Under the pieces are notes generated by a model. It was not told the origin of the DNA. It ran no database searches and was given only the letters and a program-made list of their open reading frames with translations. Shown here in pieces: positions 6,502 through 6,531 of a stretch of DNA of 6,531 bases. The stretch lies in assembly GCA_903643055.1 (NCBI GenBank), contig CAHJWV010000031.1:1-6531 (forward strand). The letters run 5' to 3'. A program made the translations under genes and the position numbers. The DNA comes from Burkholderiales bacterium. Lineage in GTDB: Bacteria; Pseudomonadota; Gammaproteobacteria; Burkholderiales; Burkholderiaceae. Numbering within the stretch: position 1 is the stretch's first letter; every line of letters begins with the position of its first letter.

Positions 6502-6531
6502 ATGAGCAGCAACCCCGAGTTCGGCGACGTC
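6502..6531 (+). CDS. Start of a downstream gene, only 10 codons visible
   Basis: An ATG at 6502 opens MSSNPEFGDV and runs to the window edge. It starts 7 bases after the AsmA stop on the same strand, the spacing expected inside an operon. GTG at 6491 is not an alternative start because its frame stops at once (TGA at 6503). From memory, mutY (adenine DNA glycosylase) often follows an asmA-like gene in Burkholderiales, but ten residues cannot show this, so no function is assigned. Confidence 0.5.
   Translation, partial: MSSNPEFGDV

Noticed and set aside
6492..6511. Direct repeat TGAGCAGCA at 6492-6500 and 6503-6511, around the start of the last gene
   Set aside because: Nine bases with Ser-codon content (AGC AGC) is easily a chance match, and no function is suggested.

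Overview
The window is GC-rich, tightly packed chromosomal DNA from a Gram-negative bacterium. The gene set suggests a betaproteobacterium of the order Burkholderiales: a UbiH/COQ6-type flavin hydroxylase, periplasmic DsbC, an M61 peptidase with a PDZ domain, and a large AsmA-family protein. This placement rests on gene content and protein style read by eye, not on a database search.

The window holds two divergent gene groups separated by an 83-base region (3973-4055). Leftward (minus strand), in transcription order, are: a UbiH/UbiF-family FAD monooxygenase (3972-2830), dsbC (2820-2050, 9 bases later), an M61 metallopeptidase (1942-176, after a 107-base gap), and the first 63 codons of a membrane-anchored or exported protein that starts inside the last codons of the peptidase gene (191 to the window edge). 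Rightward (plus strand) are an AsmA-family protein (4056-6494) and, 7 bases later, the first 10 codons of another gene (6502 to the window edge).

The common theme is maintenance of the cell envelope and respiratory chain. The monooxygenase probably acts in ubiquinone biosynthesis. DsbC corrects disulfides in the periplasm. The AsmA protein is an inner-membrane-anchored periplasmic protein of a family linked to phospholipid or outer-membrane homeostasis. The M61 peptidase has no visible export signal and is probably cytoplasmic. The close spacing suggests the leftward genes are at least partly co-transcribed, but that is inference.

I see no mobile element, CRISPR array, RNA gene, phage gene or clearly new system. 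The points worth a second look are small: a variant second FAD motif in the monooxygenase, a possible leaderless promoter for it, two short inverted repeats in the divergent intergenic region, a 14-base tandem duplication across the dsbC stop codon, and a cysteine-free AsmA protein with a lysine-rich tail.
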